The translations under genes were made by a program, and so were the position numbers. A stretch of 64,000 nt of DNA, taken from NCBI GenBank assembly GCA_005884685.1, contig VBAH01000013.1, positions 44,407-108,406 of the forward strand, read 5' to 3'. Source of the DNA: Alphaproteobacteria bacterium (GTDB lineage Bacteria > Pseudomonadota > Alphaproteobacteria > Rhizobiales > Xanthobacteraceae). Numbering within the stretch: position 1 is the stretch's first letter; each line of letters starts with the position of its first letter. A model generated the notes under the pieces. It ran no database searches. It was not told the DNA's origin and worked only from the letters and a program-made list of their open reading frames with translations. Below, piece after piece: positions 50,563-59,871 of the stretch.

Positions 50563-51470
50563 CCTCATCGACGGCTACCCTCATCGGCTTCACGGCGATC
50601 CTGATGTGGTCGCTGTTGTCGCTGCTCACCGTCGCATCCGGAACCGTGCCGCCATTCCAGCTCGCCGCGATGACGTTCGCGATCGGCGGCGGCATCGGCG
50701 CCGCAACCTGGGCATTCCGCCCCGGCGCCGCGAAGGCGCTGCGGCAGCCGCCGCGGGTGTGGGCACTCGGCGTCGGCGGGCTGTTCGGTTATCACGCGCT
50801 GTTCTTTCTCGCGCTGCGGCTGGCGCCACCGGCGGAAGCACAACTCGTCAATTACCTCTGGCCGGTTCTGATCGTGCTGCTCTCGGCGCTGCTGCCGGGT
50901 GAGCGGCTGCGGCTGCACCATGTCGCGGGCGCGCTGATCGCGCTTGCCGGCACCGTGCTGCTGTTTGCCGGGCGCGGCGTCACGTTCGCGCAGGACTACT
51001 TGCCGGGCTTTGCGGCGGCATTCGTGGCGGCCTTCACCTGGGCGATCTATTCGGTGGCCTCGCGCCGCTTCGCCGCCGTGCCGACCGACGCGGTCGCGGG
51101 CTTTTGCCTCGCCACGTCGGCGCTCGCGGCGATCTGCCATGTGCTGTTCGAGCAGACTCACTGGCCGCAGACACCCGGGCAATGGCTGGCAGTTCTCGGG
51201 CTCGGCATTGGGCCGGTCGGCGCGGCGTTCTATGCGTGGGACATCGGCATGAAGCGCGGCGACATCCGCGTGCTCGGGGCCGGCGCGTATCTCGCGCCGC
51301 TGCTCTCGACCGGTTTTCTCGTGCTCGCCGGTTACGCCACCGCGAGCACCGCACTGGTGCTCTCGGCAATTTTGATCGCAGGCGGCGGCGTCCTCGCCGC
51401 AAGGGACATGATCGCGGGGAGGAATTCGTCTCTCCGCTCGTCCCCGCGAAAGCCGGGACCCAGTTCTTGA
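50559..51470 (+). CDS. EamA/DMT superfamily transporter
   Basis: Inner-membrane protein of 303 residues with about ten helices in two EamA repeats (LIGFTAILMWSLLSLLTVAS; GFAAAFVAAFTWAIYSVASR). It resembles the aromatic-amino-acid/metabolite exporter subgroup (LAPPAEAQLVNYLWPVLIVL). The GTG at 50559 overlaps the preceding stop as GTGA. The last 13 or so residues (SLRSSPRKPGPSS) are encoded by a family F repeat. The substrate is unknown. Confidence 0.87.
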   Translation: MTSSTATLIGFTAILMWSLLSLLTVASGTVPPFQLAAMTFAIGGGIGAATWAFRPGAAKALRQPPRVWALGVGGLFGYHALFFLALRLAPPAEAQLVNYLWPVLIVLLSALLPGERLRLHHVAGALIALAGTVLLFAGRGVTFAQDYLPGFAAAFVAAFTWAIYSVASRRFAAVPTDAVAGFCLATSALAAICHVLFEQTHWPQTPGQWLAVLGLGIGPVGAAFYAWDIGMKRGDIRVLGAGAYLAPLLSTGFLVLAGYATASTALVLSAILIAGGGVLAARDMIAGRNSSLRSSPRKPGPSS

Positions 51471-51508
51471 TTTCTGGATGCCCGCTTTCGCGGGCATGAG
51501 CGGATAAT
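51433..51508. repeat. Palindromic repeat, family F, overlapping a gene end
   Basis: TCCGCTCGTCCCCGCGAAAG ... GGGACCCAG faces CTGGATGCCCGCTTTCGCGG ... CATGAGCGGA. It supplies the stop of the DMT gene and abuts the convergent cupin gene. Confidence 0.85.
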
Positions 51509-51937
51509 CTATCGCGTCCAATCCTTCGGCGCGATTTCGAAAGCCGAAAACTCAAATCCCGGCGCGACCGTGCAGCCGGCGAGCGTCCATTCGCCGAGAC
51601 TTTCCGCCGCCTGCCAATGACCTGCCGGCACGACGCCCTGCGGCCGCTCGCCCATCGCGATGTCCGGTCCAAGCTTCATGCGCCGGACGGGCCCACCCTG
51701 CTCGCACATTTCCAGCACCAGCGGCGCGCCCGCGTAGTAGTGCCACATCTCGACGGCGTCGATCCGGTGCCAGCGCGACCGTTCGCCGCGCGCGAGCAGG
51801 AAGTAGATCGCGGTCGATGCGGCCCGGCCGTTCTCCAGTGTTTGAGCGTCGCGAAATGTTTCGCGAAAATGCCCGCCTTCCGGATGCGGCTTCAAATCGA
51901 GTTTGCGGATAACGTCGGCGGCCGCGATCACGCGCAT
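51509..51937 (-). CDS. Cupin DUF985 family protein
   Basis: Single-domain cupin of 142 residues. The N-terminal VIRKLDLKPHPEGGHFRETF, TAIYFLLARGERSRWHRIDA, VEMWHYYAGAPLVLEM and VPAGHWQAAESLGEWTLAGC are all DUF985 signatures, seen in plant and yeast relatives of unknown enzymatic role. The ATG at 51937 is chosen because the family match begins there; a start 17 codons earlier is possible. Confidence 0.88.
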   Translation of the reverse strand: MRVIAAADVIRKLDLKPHPEGGHFRETFRDAQTLENGRAASTAIYFLLARGERSRWHRIDAVEMWHYYAGAPLVLEMCEQGGPVRRMKLGPDIAMGERPQGVVPAGHWQAAESLGEWTLAGCTVAPGFEFSAFEIAPKDWTR

Positions 51938-52057
51938 GTCATTCAGTCCTGGCTGGGGGTCAGAAGCCGGAGTCGCGAGCCTGCACACATTGTCACCGTG
52001 GCGGCGCGAGGTCTAATCTCAACCACGGTTCAGGCGGGACGGCTTCGGAGGCGGCAC

Positions 52058-52669
52058 ATGCGTGTGATCCTGTGGCTCGGCTTGTTGCTCACGTTCATTG
52101 CGCCGGCGCATGCGCAAGTCGATGCAGGCCAGATGGAGGCCATCAAGGCACTGCGCGGCGGCGGACATGTCATCGTCTTCCGTCACGGTGCGACGCATGC
52201 GGATCAGGCCGACACCGATCCGCTCAACATCGCCAATGTCGCACAGCAGCGCCAGCTCAACGACCAGGGCCGGGCGCTCGCGCATGCGATCGGCGAGGCG
52301 ATGCGCAAGCTGAACATTCCGGTCGGGCAGGTGGTGACCAGCCAGTTCAATCGCGCGGTCGAGACCGGCACGCTGCTCGGGTTCGGTGGGGTCACGTCGA
52401 CAGCGGACATCACCGAAGGCGGGCTCGTCGTGTCGCCGGCCGAAAACAACCGCCGTGCCGCCGCGATGAAGAAGCTCGCCGCCACCGCGCCGCCCGCCGG
52501 CACGAATGTGGTGCTCGTCTCGCACAAGCCGAACATCATGGATGCGTTCGGCAAGGATTGGTTCGATGTGCGCGAAGGCGAGGCGTCGATCTTCAGGCCG
52601 GACGGCAAGGGCGGCACGCAATTCGTCGTGCGCGTACTGGCGGCCGACTGGGACAAGCTCGCGCAATAA
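52058..52669 (+). CDS. Periplasmic histidine phosphatase family protein
   Basis: Protein of 203 residues with a Sec signal (RVILWLGLLLTFIAPAHAQ). The phosphoglycerate-mutase-like motif is HVIVFRHGATHADQADTDPL, RHG being the catalytic core. The second His is in VVLVSHKPNIMDAFGKD. GGAGGC lies before the ATG; long upstream readings overlap the divergent cupin gene and are rejected. It probably hydrolyses a phosphoester in the periplasm; the substrate is unknown. Confidence 0.87.
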   Translation: MRVILWLGLLLTFIAPAHAQVDAGQMEAIKALRGGGHVIVFRHGATHADQADTDPLNIANVAQQRQLNDQGRALAHAIGEAMRKLNIPVGQVVTSQFNRAVETGTLLGFGGVTSTADITEGGLVVSPAENNRRAAAMKKLAATAPPAGTNVVLVSHKPNIMDAFGKDWFDVREGEASIFRPDGKGGTQFVVRVLAADWDKLAQ

Positions 52670-52871
52670 TCAAGAGCGTCATCGTTTCCCTTGCCGGCTC
52701 GCGCATCGCAATACGACACCGTGCGCTCCTGCCCATAGCCAGCGAGGCGCCTGTTGCACTCGTTCGCCAAAATCACATGCCCAGGTTGTTCAAAGGGTCT
52801 TAACTAACGCTGCGTAAGATCGCGGAGTTGGGTGACCTCTACACCGCGCACGTAACCCGTAAGGCGCGAAG

Positions 52872-53933
52872 ATGCACCGCATTTCGATCATTGGCGACTC
52901 GCGTGCCCGCGTCGATGACCTCCATCGGCAGTTTCCAAGCGTTGCGGACGTCGAGTTCCGGTCGTTGGAACAACTGAGCGACGCCGAACCCGGTCACTAC
53001 ACCCTCTTCGACATCGACCTCGACGACGTATCGCAGCTTGTCGCGCTGAGGGATTGGCTCAGGCGCAGGCCCGCGCACGCGAAAGTCATCTTTGCCACCG
53101 ACAAAGCTTCACGGTTGCAGAACACGCGCGCTTACGCCCTTGGTGCGACGGACGTCATCCATCGCCCGCTCGCTGGAAAAACGCTTCTGACCAAGTTCTG
53201 GGGCGATGTCTCGACGCTGGCGCACGAGTCCCCCGCAGCTGAAACCCAGGCGGCGCCGGGCGTCGCTGCGGCAGTGGACGTGCTCAAAAACATTTTCTCC
53301 GCGGCGTGTCTTGGCGCGCCTATCGAATCCGGAGTCATGCAAGCTGCAAGCGGTGCTGTCGTCAGCCAACTCGAGGAGCAGGGTTTATCTGCATGGGTCG
53401 AAACGGTTCGCATGCATCATAGCCAAACCTATCAGCACTGCCTGCTGGTGACGGGAGTTGCCGCGGCATTCGGGCAGCAGATCGGTCTTTCCGAGGCAGA
53501 CCGCCGGCGTCTCTCGCACGCGGGCATGCTGCATGACGTCGGCAAGGCACGCATTCCGCTGGCCATTTTGGAAAAATCAGGCCCCCTGGATGCGGATGAG
53601 TGGGCCGTGATGAGGAAGCATCCGGAATATGGACGCGATGCGCTGGATACGGCATCGGACCTTCCCGCCGGAATGCTCGACATTGTCGTGCACCACCACG
53701 AATACCTCGACGGTTCGGGCTATCCCCATCGGCTGCAGGGAAAGGAAATTTCCGACTTCGTCCGCATCATGACGATTGCGGATGTGTTCGGGGCACTCAT
53801 CGAGCGGCGCTCCTATAAGCCGCCGCTGTCCGTCGATGCGGCCTACCAAATCCTGCTCGATATGGGACCCAAGCTCGACCGCGACCTGGTCCGTGCATTC
53901 AAGCCGGTTTCCCATCTCGCCCAGCTGCATTGA
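52872..53933 (+). CDS. HD-GYP domain protein with a degenerate receiver domain
   Basis: Signalling protein of 353 residues. Residues 1-115 look like a response-regulator receiver (TLFDIDLDDVSQLVALRDWL), but the conserved Lys-Pro is HRPLAGK, so regulation by phosphorylation is doubtful. The HD-GYP domain keeps SHAGMLHDVGKARIPLAILE near residue 221, MRKHPEYGRDAL and HHHEYLDGSGYPHRLQGKEI near residue 282. These should bind two or three metals and hydrolyse cyclic-di-GMP. It stands alone; the upstream 200 bp contains no gene that I can see. Confidence 0.9.
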   Translation: MHRISIIGDSRARVDDLHRQFPSVADVEFRSLEQLSDAEPGHYTLFDIDLDDVSQLVALRDWLRRRPAHAKVIFATDKASRLQNTRAYALGATDVIHRPLAGKTLLTKFWGDVSTLAHESPAAETQAAPGVAAAVDVLKNIFSAACLGAPIESGVMQAASGAVVSQLEEQGLSAWVETVRMHHSQTYQHCLLVTGVAAAFGQQIGLSEADRRRLSHAGMLHDVGKARIPLAILEKSGPLDADEWAVMRKHPEYGRDALDTASDLPAGMLDIVVHHHEYLDGSGYPHRLQGKEISDFVRIMTIADVFGALIERRSYKPPLSVDAAYQILLDMGPKLDRDLVRAFKPVSHLAQLH

Positions 53934-53985
53934 GTGCGCTGGCGAGCCTCTTCGGCAAAGGCGCGACGCGGTCGTTCCGGAATCG

Positions 53986-54753
53986 CTAAAACTTGTCCTT
54001 GCGCGCGCGGATCGTCGCGAACACCTGCACCGGGGCCGAACCTTCCATATTGATGGCGCCGGCGACCGAATGCAGGTCGGCGCGCAGGAACGGGTTGTAG
54101 GATTTTTCCTGCTGGATCGTGGTCGGGATCGTCGGGCGCTTCTGCTCCGTGAGGCGCACCACCTCTTCGGCGCGCGCGCGCAGCGCCGGGTTCTTCGGCT
54201 CGACGGTGAGCGCGAAGTGCACGTTCGCGGCCGTGTATTCATGGCCGCAGAAAACCTGTGTGTCGGCCGGCAGGTTGCGGATCTTGAGCAGCGAATTCCA
54301 CATCATCTCGGGCGTGCCCTCGATGATGCGGCCGCAACCGACCGAGAACAGCGTGTCGCCGACGAAGGCGAGCTTGTCCTGCTTGAACCAGTAGCTGATG
54401 TGGCCTGCGGTATGCCCCGGCGTCTCGATGACGCGCCCGACCAGCGAGCCGACCTGCACGATGTCGCCTTCGCGCACGGTCACGTCGATGTCGGAAATTT
54501 TCGGCGCTTCCTTGCGTGGCGCGACAACGCGGCAGAGGTGTTTCTTCTTCAGTTCCGCAATGCCCGCCGTGTGATCCGCATGATGATGCGTCACCAGGAT
54601 GTCGGTGAGCCGCCAGCCCCGGTCCTTGAGCGCCGCATCGACCGGAGCAGCTTCCGGCGCGTCGATCGCGGCCGTCGATCCGGTCTCCGGGTCGTGCAGC
54701 AGAACCCCGTAATTGTCCTTCAGGCAGAGGAAAAGCTGGGTCTCGGCCGGCAT
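53986..54753 (-). CDS. gloB: Hydroxyacylglutathione hydrolase (glyoxalase II)
   Basis: Metallo-beta-lactamase-fold enzyme of 255 residues that hydrolyses lactoylglutathione in methylglyoxal detoxification. The metal motif is LVTHHHADHTAGIAELKKKH. VIETPGHTAGHISYWF, LAFVGDTLFSVGCGRIIEGT and FCGHEYTAANVHFAL are present, and the C-terminal glutathione-binding part has NPFLRAD. The ATG at 54753 gives the family-normal length. It is divergent from the methyltransferase gene, with a 136-bp gap. Confidence 0.95.
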   Translation of the reverse strand: MPAETQLFLCLKDNYGVLLHDPETGSTAAIDAPEAAPVDAALKDRGWRLTDILVTHHHADHTAGIAELKKKHLCRVVAPRKEAPKISDIDVTVREGDIVQVGSLVGRVIETPGHTAGHISYWFKQDKLAFVGDTLFSVGCGRIIEGTPEMMWNSLLKIRNLPADTQVFCGHEYTAANVHFALTVEPKNPALRARAEEVVRLTEQKRPTIPTTIQQEKSYNPFLRADLHSVAGAINMEGSAPVQVFATIRARKDKF

Positions 54754-54889
54754 GGCTGGCTTGCTACTCCCGCATGGCGGCGGCAAGCTAGCACGGCTTT
54801 TTGATATGCAATGCGGGAATCTCGCTCTGTCCACGTGAACGCGGCGGCGGTTACGGGTTCTGGGCGATGCGAGGAGCACGCGCCGGCCC

Positions 54890-55636
54890 ATGTCGCTCGA
54901 TGTCGTCGACTTGCGCAACTTTTACGCCCAGCCGCTCGGTACGGTTGCACGCCGCTTCGTGAGCCGCGGCATCCGTGCGCGCTGGAGCGATACGCGCGGA
55001 CAGCGCATCGCCGGCCTCGGCTATCCGACGCCGTATCTCGGGCTGTTTCGCGAGGAGGCGGAGCGCTGCCTCGCCTTCATGCCGGCCGCGCAGGGTGTGG
55101 TGAAATGGCCCTCGGCGCGCCCGACGCTGACCGCGCTGGTCGAGGAACTCGATCTGCCGCTCACCGATTCCGCCGTCGATCGGGTGCTGCTGGTGCATGC
55201 GCTGGAAATGTCGCGCGACGCCGAAGCGATGCTGCGCGAAGCCTGGCGTGTGCTGGCCGCAGGCGGGCGCCTGCTCGCTGTCATCCCCAATCGGCGGGGA
55301 ATATGGGCGCGCACCGACACGACGCCGTTCGGTCACGGCCGCCCTTATTCGCGCTCGCAGATCACGACCTTGTTGCGCGAGACCTGGTTCACGCCGACCG
55401 GTTGGGGTGAGGCGCTCTATGTGCCGCCGATCGCGCGCAACTGGTTCCTGCGCTCGGCGGTGGCCTGGGAGCGCACCGGAGCGACGCTGTCAGCGCCGTT
55501 CGCCGGCGTGCACATCGTGGAAGCGACCAAGCAGGTCTATCGCGCAATCCCGGCGCGGCGCGAGAAGCGCCGCCTCGTGCCGGCGCTCGAACCGGTGCTG
55601 GCACCCTCGGCCGGCAGCGCTGCGCGCAGCAGCTAG
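54890..55636 (+). CDS. SAM-dependent methyltransferase
   Basis: Class I methyltransferase-like protein of 248 residues. SDTRGQRIAGLGYPTPYLGL replaces a textbook glycine motif. The region LTDSAVDRVLLVHALEMSRD and the MLREAWRVLAAGGRLLAVIP segment are typical of Methyltransf_11 proteins. GAGGAG lies about 15 bases before the ATG. Pairing with gloB is common in relatives. The substrate is unknown. Confidence 0.87.
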   Translation: MSLDVVDLRNFYAQPLGTVARRFVSRGIRARWSDTRGQRIAGLGYPTPYLGLFREEAERCLAFMPAAQGVVKWPSARPTLTALVEELDLPLTDSAVDRVLLVHALEMSRDAEAMLREAWRVLAAGGRLLAVIPNRRGIWARTDTTPFGHGRPYSRSQITTLLRETWFTPTGWGEALYVPPIARNWFLRSAVAWERTGATLSAPFAGVHIVEATKQVYRAIPARREKRRLVPALEPVLAPSAGSAARSS

Positions 55637-55642
55637 CAGCCG

Positions 55643-56362
55643 TTATTCCTCGGGGCGATCGCCGCCCTGCGGCGCGTTGCTGTCGCGCGGGCCGCGGTGG
55701 CGGCGGCGGCGGCGATGCAACGGAAAGCGGTCGGGCTGTCCACCGTTGTCGTGGCCGTTCTGGACCTGCGGCTGGGGTGCACCGCCGGTGATAAATGCCG
55801 GCAGACCGGGGTCGGTGCCTTGCTCGGGCTGCGGCATGCGCGGCTGTTCGCGGCCTTCCTGCGGCTGCGCGTCGCGCGCCGGATAGGGCCGGTTGTCGCG
55901 CGGCACGAAGGGCTGCGCATTCGGCGGAATGTAGGGCTGCGGCTCGCGCGTGCCGAAGGCCTGGTCGCCGGTGAAGGGCTGCCCGTCGTCGTCGCCGTCC
56001 TCGAAGTTGTCCTCGCCGCGCGGCTGGAACTGCTGATCGTTGCCGCCACCTTCGGGACGCGGCTGGAAGTTCGGATTTTGCAGGCGGAACTGCTCGTTCG
56101 CGACCGCGATCAGGCGGAAATAATGTTCAGCATGCTGAAAATAATTTTCCGCCGAAACCGGATCGCCCGAAGACTGGGCGTCGCGCGCAAGCTGGAGGTA
56201 TTTCTCCGCCACGTGATTGGCCGTGCCGCGAATCTTCACATCGGGGCCGTTGGACTCATAGACCCGTGTCAGCGGGTTGTGATTGCGGCGGTTATTATGC
56301 TGCTGATTGTTGCGCCCGCGCATACGCTTGTTGTGATGGTGATGCTGCTGACCGTTTCGCAT
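55643..56362 (-). CDS. DUF4167 domain-containing protein
   Basis: Protein of 239 residues. After a His/Arg/Asn-rich start (MRNGQQHHHHNKRMRGRNN), residues 28-100 contain the DUF4167 core (NHNPLTRVYESNGPDVKIRG, KYLQLARDAQSSGDPVSAEN, YFQHAEHYFRLIAVANEQ). The rest is a disordered Pro/Gln/Asp-rich tail ending in an Arg/His cluster. The basic ends suggest nucleic-acid binding; function is unknown. It lies downstream of prmC-prfA on the same strand, an order conserved in this bacterial order. Confidence 0.92.
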   Translation of the reverse strand: MRNGQQHHHHNKRMRGRNNQQHNNRRNHNPLTRVYESNGPDVKIRGTANHVAEKYLQLARDAQSSGDPVSAENYFQHAEHYFRLIAVANEQFRLQNPNFQPRPEGGGNDQQFQPRGEDNFEDGDDDGQPFTGDQAFGTREPQPYIPPNAQPFVPRDNRPYPARDAQPQEGREQPRMPQPEQGTDPGLPAFITGGAPQPQVQNGHDNGGQPDRFPLHRRRRRHRGPRDSNAPQGGDRPEE

Positions 56363-56859
56363 GGCTTGTTCTTCAACGACTCCTGATATGCCGCGGCTCT
56401 GACCCGGCGGCGTCTTTCCCAGCCTTGATCCGACGTTGGCCGCCGGCACGAAAAATCCATCTTGGCCGCTACCGCCATCGGCAGTGGCCGACCCGAACAT
56501 CGCGCGCCGTCAGGCGACGATTCCAGTTCCGTGTCTGAACATCCCTAATCCGCCGCGGCCCTGCCACGGCATGGCTCACCCTCGCGTCACGCGCCTGGCG
56601 GGCACCCAGCCCGGCATGCGCTCAACCGGTGAAAGCTTTCGAATCCCGATGCAGCGAAGCGTCGTTTCCCCGAAGCGGAAATTACCTCATTCGCCTGTCC
56701 GCACCGCCGCCTCACGGAGCTTCGCTCCGGGCCTCTCGAGGCAGTGCATCACCAAACTTGGGATCGATTCCGTGGAACTGACCCTAGTCGGTCTTTTGCG
56801 ACATTCCAAGCGGTTTTTTGGGCCCTTCGACGCGCGCTCGGGAACTTTCCCGACCGCGG
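56363..56859. other. Intergenic stretch without a recognised gene
   Basis: These 497 bp between prmC and the DUF4167 gene contain no convincing coding region. I see a small inverted repeat, CGGGAA-CT-TTCCCG (about 56841-56854), near the prmC end, and an isolated GGAGCTTCGCTCC hairpin near 56717. The DUF4167 promoter must lie in the left part, but no clear boxes are seen. A small RNA cannot be excluded. Confidence 0.5.
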
Positions 56860-57735
56860 CTAGCGCAGTTTTGCCGCCATCGCGCGGGTGATGCCGGAAA
56901 GGTCGGGGCGCGCGGCGGTAATTGCAAGTCCCGCCCTCGCAAAGAGATCGCCGACGGCGCGCTCCTGCGCCGCGCCGATCTCGATGACGAGATATCCTGA
57001 CTGCTTGAGCAAACGCGGCGTGTCCGCCGCGATCGCCCGGTAGGCGCCAAGTCCATCGGCGCCGCCGTCGAGCGCATGGCGCGGGTCGTGGTCGCGCACC
57101 TCAGGCGCAAGGGTCGCGATGTCGGAGCTCGCCACATAGGGCGGATTGGAGACGATCAGATCGAACCATCCACCGAGCGGCGCGCCGTAGTCGCCCGCGA
57201 GAAAGGTTGCCCGGCCGGCGAAACCGAGACGTTGCGCGTTCGCGCGCGCAACCGCCAGCGCCTCCGCATCGATGTCGGTGCCAAGGCCGTGGGCGTTCGG
57301 CAGCTCCGACAACAGCGCCAGCAGGATCGCGCCGGAGCCGGTAGCGAGATCGGCGATGCGCAATGCGCGTGCGCGCGCCCCGTCGCGGTCGAGCAAATCG
57401 AGGGCCAGCTCGACGACCGTTTCGGTTTCCGGCCGCGGCACCAGTACGGCATGCGTGACGGTGAGCGGCAGGCTCCAGAATTCCTTTTCCCCGAGGATGC
57501 GCGCCACCGGCTCGCCGGCCACGCGGCGCACTGCGAAGCGTTCGATCTGCGCGGCCGTCAAATCCGAGATCTGCTGGCTGGCAGCGGACGCGAGGCCCGC
57601 GTGATCAAGCCCCAGCGCGTGTCCGGTCAAGATGCGCGCATCGAGCTCGGGCGACTCGATGCCGGCGGCACGAAACCGCTCGGCCAGGGCGCGGCGCGCA
57701 TGCGCGACCGAAGCGCCGCGCAATGTCGCAGTCAT
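56860..57735 (-). CDS. prmC: Peptide chain release factor N5-glutamine methyltransferase PrmC (HemK)
   Basis: Methyltransferase of 291 residues that modifies the Gln of the GGQ motif in release factors. The SAM-binding segment is [20 protein letters not shown], and the active-site motif is [20 protein letters not shown]. The N-terminal helical domain precedes [20 protein letters not shown]. Its start overlaps the prfA stop by 4 bp, so it is coupled to its own substrate gene. Confidence 0.96.
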   Translation of the reverse strand: MTATLRGASVAHARRALAERFRAAGIESPELDARILTGHALGLDHAGLASAASQQISDLTAAQIERFAVRRVAGEPVARILGEKEFWSLPLTVTHAVLVPRPETETVVELALDLLDRDGARARALRIADLATGSGAILLALLSELPNAHGLGTDIDAEALAVARANAQRLGFAGRATFLAGDYGAPLGGWFDLIVSNPPYVASSDIATLAPEVRDHDPRHALDGGADGLGAYRAIAADTPRLLKQSGYLVIEIGAAQERAVGDLFARAGLAITAARPDLSGITRAMAAKLR

Positions 57736-58814
57736 GCGTCTTCCGCCGCGAGCAGCTCGGCCTGATGCTCCTGCACCAGCGCGTCGATGATCTCGCCGAG
57801 CGCCTCGCCGTCGATGATCTGCGGCAACTTGTAGAGCGTCAGGTTGATGCGGTGATCGGTCACGCGCCCCTGCGGGAAATTGTAGGTGCGGATGCGCTCG
57901 GAGCGGTCGCCGGACCCGACCTGGCCGCGCCGCGCTGCGGCGCGCTCCGAATCGAGCTTCTGCTTCTCGGCGTCGTAAAGCCGGGCGCGCAAGGCGGCCA
58001 TCGCCTTGGCGCGATTCTTGTGCTGCGAGCGCTCCTCCTGCACCACGATGGCGATGCCGCTCGGCAGATGCGTGATGCGGATGGCGGATTCGGTCTTGTT
58101 GACGTGCTGGCCTCCCGCGCCGCCGGAGCGCATCGTGTCGATCTTGAGATCGCTGTCGTTGATCTCGATGTCGACCTCCTCGACCTCCGGCAGCACCGCG
58201 ACGGTCGCAGCCGAGGTGTGGATGCGCCCTTGCGTTTCGGTGTCGGGCACCCGTTGCACGCGGTGCACGCCGGACTCGAACTTGAGTCTGGCAAAGGCGC
58301 CGCGTCCTTTCACTTCAGCGACGATTTCCTTGTAGCCGCCGACGGTGCCCTCGCTCGCCGAGATGACCTCGACCGTCCAGCCGTTTCTTGCGGCGAAGCG
58401 CTCATACATGCGGAACAGATCGCCTGCGAACAGCGAGGCCTCGTCGCCGCCGGTGCCGGCGCGGATTTCCAGGATGACGTTGCGCTCGTCCATTGCATCC
58501 TTGGGGATGAGCGCGATGCGGATCTTGTGCGCGAGCGCCTCGCGGCGCGCTTGCAGTGCAGGCTTCTCGGTCTCGGCCAGGGCGCGCATCTCGGGATCGG
58601 TCGCGGCATCGTCCAGCATCGCGTCGAGATCCGCGATCTCGTTTTCAACGCCCTGAAACGACTTGATCGACTCGACCAGCGGCTGGAGCTCGGAAAATTC
58701 GCGGGACAGTCTCACATAAGTATCGCGATCGGGTCCGGCGGCAAGGTCGTCCTCGACCGTGCGCAGCCGCGACACCAGCGCGTCGAGCTTGGATTGCGGG
58801 AGCGTAACGGTCAT
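57732..58814 (-). CDS. prfA: Peptide chain release factor 1
   Basis: Release factor of 360 residues ending translation at UAA and UAG. The GGQ loop is [20 protein letters not shown]. The codon-recognition motif lies in [20 protein letters not shown] (PDT, the PxT type), and [20 protein letters not shown] is also typical. It is first in the prfA-prmC pair. Confidence 0.97.
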   Translation of the reverse strand: MTVTLPQSKLDALVSRLRTVEDDLAAGPDRDTYVRLSREFSELQPLVESIKSFQGVENEIADLDAMLDDAATDPEMRALAETEKPALQARREALAHKIRIALIPKDAMDERNVILEIRAGTGGDEASLFAGDLFRMYERFAARNGWTVEVISASEGTVGGYKEIVAEVKGRGAFARLKFESGVHRVQRVPDTETQGRIHTSAATVAVLPEVEEVDIEINDSDLKIDTMRSGGAGGQHVNKTESAIRITHLPSGIAIVVQEERSQHKNRAKAMAALRARLYDAEKQKLDSERAAARRGQVGSGDRSERIRTYNFPQGRVTDHRINLTLYKLPQIIDGEALGEIIDALVQEHQAELLAAEDA

Positions 58815-58910
58815 GCGTTCTCGGCCGGATCAGCGAACCGCAGAACGTTTATCCGGAATCGGCGCGATCCGCCAAAGACGATTGTATGCGCTATGCGAGC
58901 GGAGAAAGCG

Positions 58911-59237
58911 CTAGGACTGCGCCTTGCGACGCGGCAGCGGATAGGCCTCGCTGTCGTACAGCCGCTGGATCCCGTGCCGGTCGAATCGTTGCTCGCGGAC
59001 TTCGAGATAGGCCCCGGCGAGCGCATCGGAAGGAAGCTCCTCGATCGCGAACCGGATTGCGTCGGCGGCGCGCGGGAACCGGCGGTAACCAAAGGCGGCG
59101 CGCTTGTACTTGCGGTTATGGGTCGGGAACAGCTCCGCCTCGCGCGAATAGTCGAACCCGGCCGGCCAGGCGGCGGCAGGAGCGGGCGCATCCATCGGCT
59201 GATTGACGGCAGGTTTCTTGGCGGCGGCACTACGCAT
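58911..59237 (-). CDS. Conserved hypothetical protein, 108 residues
   Basis: Small soluble protein. After a low-complexity start, the segment SREAELFPTHNRKYKRAAFG and then YRRFPRAADAIRFAIEELPS, LAGAYLEVREQRFDRHGIQR and LYDSEAYPLPRR look like a compact alpha/beta domain. Similar proteins occur in related Bradyrhizobiaceae without known function. The ATG at 59237 has no strong ribosome-binding site, and a GTG two codons earlier is possible. It lies between prfA and the DUF29 gene. Confidence 0.7.
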   Translation of the reverse strand: MRSAAAKKPAVNQPMDAPAPAAAWPAGFDYSREAELFPTHNRKYKRAAFGYRRFPRAADAIRFAIEELPSDALAGAYLEVREQRFDRHGIQRLYDSEAYPLPRRKAQS

Positions 59238-59390
59238 GATCACATCTTGAGGCAGGAGAGATGGTTAATCTGAATGGCGAACATTCAATGGATGCCTCTT
59301 TATATAGGGTCGAGCCCCCGGATTGCCAGCCCAATGTCTGTGGGGGTTATCGGGAACATGCTATGATCTTGGTCAAAGAAGAGGCCTGAT

Positions 59391-59868
59391 ATGGGCAGCA
59401 CGCGACACACGGCCGGCTCACCGACGATGGAAAAGCCGAGCGCCGGCTATGACAGCGATTTTTTACTCCTGGTCGCAGGAGCAGGGGCGGCTCGTGCGCG
59501 AGGGCCGCTGGAGCGAGGTCGATCGCGAGAACGTCGCGGAGGAGATCGAATCCTCGGGGCGGGAACAATTCAACAAGCTGGAGAGCGCGATCAGGGTGGT
59601 GCTGATGCATATGCTGAAGTGGGATCATCAGCCGCAGCGGAGGTCCCGCAGCTGGAGTGGCGCGATAGCAGCACAGCGGATCGACCTTGAGGATGTCCTC
59701 GGCGACAACCCGGGATTAACGCCGCGCATCGGCGAGGCGATCACGCGCGCATACTGCAAGGCGCATCTCGAAGCCGCCAACGAGACGGACCTTAATTTGA
59801 AGACGTTTCCGGAAGCATGCCCCTATTCGTTGGACGACATCACGTCGCGTCCGTTCCCGTTTGAATAG
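59391..59868 (+). pseudogene. DUF29 family gene with an apparent frameshift
   Basis: The 3' frame encodes YSWSQEQGRLVREGRWSEVD, ENVAEEIESSGREQFNKLES, HMLKWDHQPQRRSRSW and the Phe/Pro-rich DUF29 end. The expected N-terminus MEKPSAGYDSDF (ATG at 59427) is in a different frame. The two meet at a run of six T (59459-59464); five T would restore GYDSDFYSWSQEQ, the normal family start. Either the gene is inactivated, the run slips in vivo, or there is a sequence error. DUF29 proteins have no established function. Confidence 0.8.
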
Positions 59869-59871
59869 GGC

